DNA of 64,000 nt from Bryobacter sp. CoA8 C33 (GTDB lineage Bacteria; Acidobacteriota; Terriglobia; Bryobacterales; Bryobacteraceae), in NCBI GenBank assembly GCA_019931185.1, contig JAINDK010000013.1, positions 26,705-90,704 of the forward strand, read 5' to 3'. Made by a program: the position numbers and the translations under genes. Numbering within the stretch: the first letter of the stretch is position 1; every line of letters begins with the position of its first letter. The notes beneath the pieces were generated by a model. It worked only from the letters and a program-made list of their open reading frames with translations, was not told the DNA's origin and made no database searches. Shown one piece after another: positions 60,446 to 64,000 of the stretch.

Positions 60446-61836
60446 CCCCCCACCCCCCTCTGCTCCGGCATCCAAAGATCCTTCCACCCCAACTGCAACG
60501 CCCCGATCATCCCCAGCCCGTATTCACTCCGCCTCAAGTCCGTCGCGCTCTCATTGCCCGTGCCCAACGCAAACCGGCACCCCGCCTCTTTTGCCATCCG
60601 CAAGAAGCCCAGCCCCGGTAATCGGAATCGATCGTTGATCTCGATTGCCACCTTCCTGCGCGCCGCCGCCTCCACCACCCGCTTCATGCGCGCCTCCGTC
60701 CACAACGCCTCCCGCTGCCCCTCAAGCGACGGCGGCAAATACGTTGCAATCGCAAAAATATCCATCGGCGTGCTCTCGATCAGATTCACCTGTCGCTCCG
60801 TGTACTCATCGAGAAACGCCTGCGCATTCTTCACCTCCCCCAAATCCGCCGGCCGGTAGATCCGCCGCCACTCCCCCTTCGGCCCCGTCCAAATCAAACC
60901 GTCGTTGAACACATAGTCAAAGGCCCGCCTCGTCTCTTCCGGAAACACCCCCATCCAGTCCGCCCCCTCGGCCTGAAATCCCACATAAGCCGCATTCCCC
61001 CGCACCGACCGCGCAAAACCCAACGCTGCCTCCGGGCTCGCATACTGGCTCTGCTTCCCACAGTTAGCCGATATCCCGTAATAGATCCCATCCCGCCTGC
61101 TCCGCTCGAGCGCCTGCCCCAAATCAAGCCCCGGCTTCAAGTGTACATGCCAATCCACCAACGGATAATTCTTCCCGCTAAATTCCAGAATCCGCCTCCC
61201 CGTATCGTCCAGCACTGGCGCCGGCCCCGGGTCCGGCTCCTGGTCTGGCAGTACCCTCGCCCGGATCTGCCGATACGCCACCCGCGAGCCCGCATCATGA
61301 CACTGCAACGCCATCCGCCCCCCCGGCAACGGCCCCGGATGCGTATAATCCACCGTCACTATCCCGTTCACCCGCACCTGCACGTTACTCCCCCGCACCG
61401 CAATCCCCACCCGAAACCATTCCCCATCCCGCACCAGTTGCTGCGGCACATTCCGCAAACCATAGAGCGATCCCGTCCGCTTCAACTCCCGGTAGCTTCC
61501 CTCCCCCGTCGCCGTGTTGTTGATCTGCACCTCCCAGCCCCGCCCCGGAAATCCCGCCTCCTGATACTCCGTATGAAAGTAAATCCCCGAATTGCTCCCC
61601 GGCCACGTCAACACATCACACTCAAACTCGAAGTTCAATAAGCGCCGTCCCAAATGAAACAAGTGCGAAACCGGCCCTTCGGCCAGCAGCATCCCGTCGC
61701 GCACCTTCCACGACCCCGCATTGCCCCCCGCCTTCCATCCCTCCAGGCTCTTTCCGTCAAATAGATCCGTCCATCCATTCGGCGCGGCAAGCAAGGGCGC
61801 TGCCGCCGCCGCGAGAAACTGTCGCCGGCATGTCAT
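60442..61836 (-). CDS. DUF1080 domain fused to a PHP-like metal-dependent hydrolase domain
   Basis: This 464-residue protein has a signal-like MTCRRQFLAAAAAPLLAAP, a DUF1080 domain at about 20-200 (DLFDGKSLEGWKAGGNAGSW, FECDVLTWPGSNSGIYFHTE) and a C-terminal domain at about 220-455. That domain resembles PHP-type phosphoesterases: PLVDWHVHLKPGLDL (HxH), YGISANCGKQ, VAIEINDRFRLPGLGFLRMA and CRFALGTGNESATD. It may act on glycoside or phosphoester substrates outside the cytoplasm. The combined layout is not one I know as standard. It converges with gpsA and is divergent from the ABC-F gene. Confidence 0.82.
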   Translation of the reverse strand: MTCRRQFLAAAAAPLLAAPNGWTDLFDGKSLEGWKAGGNAGSWKVRDGMLLAEGPVSHLFHLGRRLLNFEFECDVLTWPGSNSGIYFHTEYQEAGFPGRGWEVQINNTATGEGSYRELKRTGSLYGLRNVPQQLVRDGEWFRVGIAVRGSNVQVRVNGIVTVDYTHPGPLPGGRMALQCHDAGSRVAYRQIRARVLPDQEPDPGPAPVLDDTGRRILEFSGKNYPLVDWHVHLKPGLDLGQALERSRRDGIYYGISANCGKQSQYASPEAALGFARSVRGNAAYVGFQAEGADWMGVFPEETRRAFDYVFNDGLIWTGPKGEWRRIYRPADLGEVKNAQAFLDEYTERQVNLIESTPMDIFAIATYLPPSLEGQREALWTEARMKRVVEAAARRKVAIEINDRFRLPGLGFLRMAKEAGCRFALGTGNESATDLRRSEYGLGMIGALQLGWKDLWMPEQRGVGG

Positions 61837-61865
61837 GCATACACGTTACAATAAAGGGTCTCCCC

Positions 61866-63482
61866 TTGATCAACGTAAGTTCTGTCACCATGCGCTTCGG
61901 CGCCAAAATTCTGTTTGAAGATGTCACCACTGCCTTCCTGCCAGGCCGAAGGTATGGTTTGACCGGCCCGAACGGCGCCGGTAAGTCGACTTTTCTCAAG
62001 ATCCTCACCGGCGAGCTCGAACCCACCAAAGGCTCCGTGTCCCGCCCTGAACGCCTCGGCATCCTCCGCCAGGATCAGTTCGCCTTCGATGCCTTCCGCG
62101 TCATCGATACCGTCATCATGGGCAACGCTCCCCTCTGGAAAGCTCTCACCGAACGCGATGCCCTGTATGACAAAGACCCCGCCTCCCTCACCGACGAGGA
62201 CGGCATGCGCCTCGGCGAACTCGAAGGCATCGTCGGCGAAGAAGGAGGCTATACCGCCGAGGCCGACGCCGCCATCCTCCTCGACGGCCTAGGCATCGAT
62301 TCCTCCCTCCACGAACGCAAAATGGGCGAACTCCAGGGCGGTCAAAAAGTCCGCGTTCTCCTCGCCCAAGCCCTCTTCGGCAACCCCGTCGCACTCCTGC
62401 TCGACGAACCCACCAACCACCTCGACCTCGACAGCGTCCACTGGCTCGAAAACTACCTCAATAAGTTCGACGGCACCCTCATCACCATCTCCCACGACCG
62501 CCACTTCCTCAACAACATCTCCACCCACACCGCCGACATCGACTACAACACCATCATCATCTACACCGGCGGCTATGACGACATGCTCCTGGCCAAAACC
62601 CAGGTCCGCGCCCGTATCGAGGCCGAAAACGCCGAACGCCAGAAGAAAATCGCCCAGCTCACCGAATTCATCGCCCGCTTCTCCGCCGGCACCCGCTCAG
62701 CCCAAACCACCTCCCGCAAAAAAGAAGTCCAACGCCTCCAGACCGCCGAACTCGCCCGCTCCAACATCCAGCGACCCTACATCCGCTTCCAGCTCAAGCG
62801 CCCCAGCGGCCGCACCCCCCTCGAGTTCAAGGGCCTCACCAAGAGCTATGGCCCCCTCAAGGTCTTCGAAAACTTCGAATCCCTTATCAGCCGCGGCGAC
62901 AAGATCGCCATCCTCGGCCGCAACGGCGCCGGCAAAACCACCCTCCTCCGCTCCCTGCTCCGCAATGCCCCCGTCCTCGCCGCCCACGACGAAGACCAAT
63001 TCGAAATCGATAGCGGCAACGTCATCTGGGGCCACGAAACCAGCGTCGGATACTTCGCCCAGGATCACTCCGAAACCATTCAGCATGGCCTCAATTGCAT
63101 CGACTGGCTCCACCAGTACGACGACCAGGCCACCCATGAAGAGCTCCGCGGCCTCCTCGGCCAGATGCTCTTCCCCGGCGAAGACGCCACCAAACCCACC
63201 AAGGCCCTGAGTGGCGGTGAGGCCGCCCGCCTTATATTCTGCCGCCTCATGCTCCTCAAGCCCAACGTCCTCATCTTCGACGAACCCACCAATCACCTCG
63301 ACCTCGAGTCCATCAACGCCCTCAATACCGCCATCCAGAAATACGAAGGCACCGTCCTGTTCGTCTCCCACGACGAAGACCTCATCGACGAAGCCGCCAC
63401 CCGCATCTGGCATGTCGCCGACGGCCGCATCGAAGACTTCAAAGGCTCCTACGCCGAATTCCTCGACAAAGGCAAGCGATAA
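61866..63482 (+). CDS. ABC-F family ATPase (YbiT-like)
   Basis: This 538-residue soluble protein has two ABC ATPase domains and no membrane domain. Walker A sequences are GPNGAGKST and GRNGAGKTT, and signatures are ELQGGQKVRVLLAQAL and ALSGGEAARLIFCRLM. DEPTNHLDL occurs twice, with the ABC-F linker between (about 230-320). LRQDQFAFDAFRVIDTVIMG is typical of the YbiT group. ABC-F proteins act on ribosomes. The start TTG at 61866 (LINVSSVTMRFG) has AAAGGG about 9 nt upstream and fits the family N-terminus; an in-frame ATG at 61830 would overlap the divergent gene by 7 nt. Confidence 0.93.
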   Translation: MINVSSVTMRFGAKILFEDVTTAFLPGRRYGLTGPNGAGKSTFLKILTGELEPTKGSVSRPERLGILRQDQFAFDAFRVIDTVIMGNAPLWKALTERDALYDKDPASLTDEDGMRLGELEGIVGEEGGYTAEADAAILLDGLGIDSSLHERKMGELQGGQKVRVLLAQALFGNPVALLLDEPTNHLDLDSVHWLENYLNKFDGTLITISHDRHFLNNISTHTADIDYNTIIIYTGGYDDMLLAKTQVRARIEAENAERQKKIAQLTEFIARFSAGTRSAQTTSRKKEVQRLQTAELARSNIQRPYIRFQLKRPSGRTPLEFKGLTKSYGPLKVFENFESLISRGDKIAILGRNGAGKTTLLRSLLRNAPVLAAHDEDQFEIDSGNVIWGHETSVGYFAQDHSETIQHGLNCIDWLHQYDDQATHEELRGLLGQMLFPGEDATKPTKALSGGEAARLIFCRLMLLKPNVLIFDEPTNHLDLESINALNTAIQKYEGTVLFVSHDEDLIDEAATRIWHVADGRIEDFKGSYAEFLDKGKR

Positions 63483-63488
63483 TCCATC

Positions 63489-63581
63489 GGCCCGCTTCTC
63501 ATCCGGCGGCGGGCCCAAAAAAAGGAAGGCCCGGACAGTTTGGATGTGTGGAGGGAGATACATCCAAATTATCAACGGGCC
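63489..63581 (+). other. Structured 3' region after the ABC-F gene: tandem hairpins
   Basis: GGCCCGC/GCGGGCC (63489-63495, 63509-63515) forms the first hairpin. An outer stem GGCCCG/CGGGCC (63528-63533, 63576-63581) encloses a second, perfect 9-bp stem TTTGGATGT/ACATCCAAA (63539-63547, 63560-63568). No U-run follows either, so simple intrinsic termination is doubtful. It lies at the gene end, before the truncated sulfatase. Confidence 0.5.
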
Positions 63582-63681
63582 CTAGTGGTCGTTACCAACC
63601 ACCACCTGTATTTGTAGTTTCCATCGGATTACATCTGCTTTGCAAGTGAAAAGTGCAAGAAAATGATACGTTGAAGACTCC

Positions 63682-63984
63682 ATGAACCGGCGTTCGTTCC
63701 TCGCCTCCGTCCCCGCCCTGCTCCATTCCCAGCCCGCCCAACCCAACATCCTCCTCATCCTCGCCGACGATCTCGGCCTCGGCGACGTCGGCTGCTATTC
63801 CCCCAGCGCCAAAGTCAAAACCCCTCACCTCGACCGCCTCGCCCGCCAGGGCATGCGCTTCACCCTAAAAAAAGCAGTTGGAACCTCATCCCGCCTCTGG
63901 CATCAGCTTGTCGCGCCCCCGCTGAGCCGTAAAATCCCGAAAGATCCAGCGCAGCATTTCAGGCCATCGCTGGTCTTTGGCTAA
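63682..63984 (+). pseudogene. Truncated sulfatase (N-terminal fragment)
   Basis: The frame opens [19 protein letters not shown], then [20 protein letters not shown] and [15 protein letters not shown]: a Tat-type signal and sulfatase N-terminus. After about codon 62 (near 63867) the reading changes to [15 protein letters not shown]..., unlike any sulfatase. The formylglycine motif and the rest of the enzyme are missing. The break coincides with sequence that probably belongs to an inserted element (next entry). A sequence misjoin would look the same. Confidence 0.7.
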
Positions 63985-64000
63985 CTGCTCCGCAAATAAC
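63886..64000 (-). CDS. C-terminal end of an unidentified protein, possibly a transposase (partial)
   Basis: The minus strand stays open from the window edge down to a TGA at 63886-63888 and encodes [20 protein letters not shown] then [17 protein letters not shown]. Codon use is plausible, and the frame ends about 20 nt from the point where the sulfatase is broken, as the end of an insertion sequence would. The family is not recognised. Only the last 38 codons are visible. Confidence 0.35.
   Translation of the reverse strand, partial: LFAEQLAKDQRWPEMLRWIFRDFTAQRGRDKLMPEAG

Noticed and set aside
1..64000. tRNA, rRNA or CRISPR elements
   Set aside because: Reading the intergenic regions showed no tRNA-like TTCGANNC arms with matching stems, no rRNA sequence and no CRISPR array.

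Overview
The window is high-GC bacterial chromosome with strongly C-biased third codon positions and many GTG/TTG starts. A DUF1501 gene paired with a DUF1549/DUF1553 cytochrome gene, DUF1080 proteins, Cys-type sulfatases, plant-polymer glycosidases, a FecR/WY-rich surface protein and an RND/ABC-like efflux operon together suggest an Acidobacteriota member of the Bryobacteraceae/Solibacter type. That placement is inferred from gene families; no rRNA or other decisive marker lies here.

Layout. 1-3.5 kb: the end of a type VI secretion locus (DotU/TssL-like and TssK, minus strand), divergent from a proline-rich membrane-anchored protein carrying a repeated GEFTRMF motif. 3.5-9.4 kb: an ABC exporter and the DUF1501 + DUF1549/DUF1553 pair. 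9.4-20.4 kb: a sparse region with two roughly 1 kb gene-free stretches, a FecR-domain glycine-rich protein, a YfhO-like membrane protein, coiled-coil proteins of unknown role and an FKBP isomerase. 20.8-22.9 kb: an isolated four-gene cassette holding a large terminase split into separate ATPase and nuclease genes, with no other phage genes. 22.9-36.6 kb: sulfatase, RNase R, thiol peroxidase, a lipoprotein, an aminopeptidase-accB-accC-pgi-sialidase-like run, and a convergent DUF1844, metallo-hydrolase/RibF fusion, LacD-type aldolase operon. 36.7-41.5 kb: S9 peptidase, a beta-barrel-like protein, DUF2200 and a GH88/GH105-like hydrolase. 41.5-46.4 kb: a TetR-controlled DevBCA-type ABC exporter with a TolC-like partner, with matching palindromic operators before the regulator and before the exporter. 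46.4-49.8 kb: a c-type cytochrome gene split by a frameshift, a GH51 arabinofuranosidase, and two decayed gene fragments lying back to back. 49.8-55 kb: a minus-strand operon (aldehyde dehydrogenase, iron alcohol dehydrogenase, DUF3179, NAD(P)-binding protein, DUF1080, FmdB-type zinc ribbon). 55-63.5 kb: housekeeping genes (HU, recA, mpg, thpR, plsY, gpsA, an ABC-F ATPase). The window ends in a sulfatase gene broken after about 62 codons by unrelated sequence.

The strongest discovery is in the DUF3179 gene. An in-frame TGA occupies the first Cys position of its conserved CxxC and is followed at once by a hairpin with a GGUCU apical loop, as expected for a bacterial SECIS element, so the gene probably encodes a selenoprotein. 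Other points of interest are the orphan split-terminase cassette, the GEFTRMF repeat protein with a kinase N-lobe-like head next to the T6SS genes, the MBL-RibF fusion, candidate operators at tetR, recA and HU, and a recurring TANNNT hexamer 5-12 nt before many start codons that points to widespread leaderless transcription.
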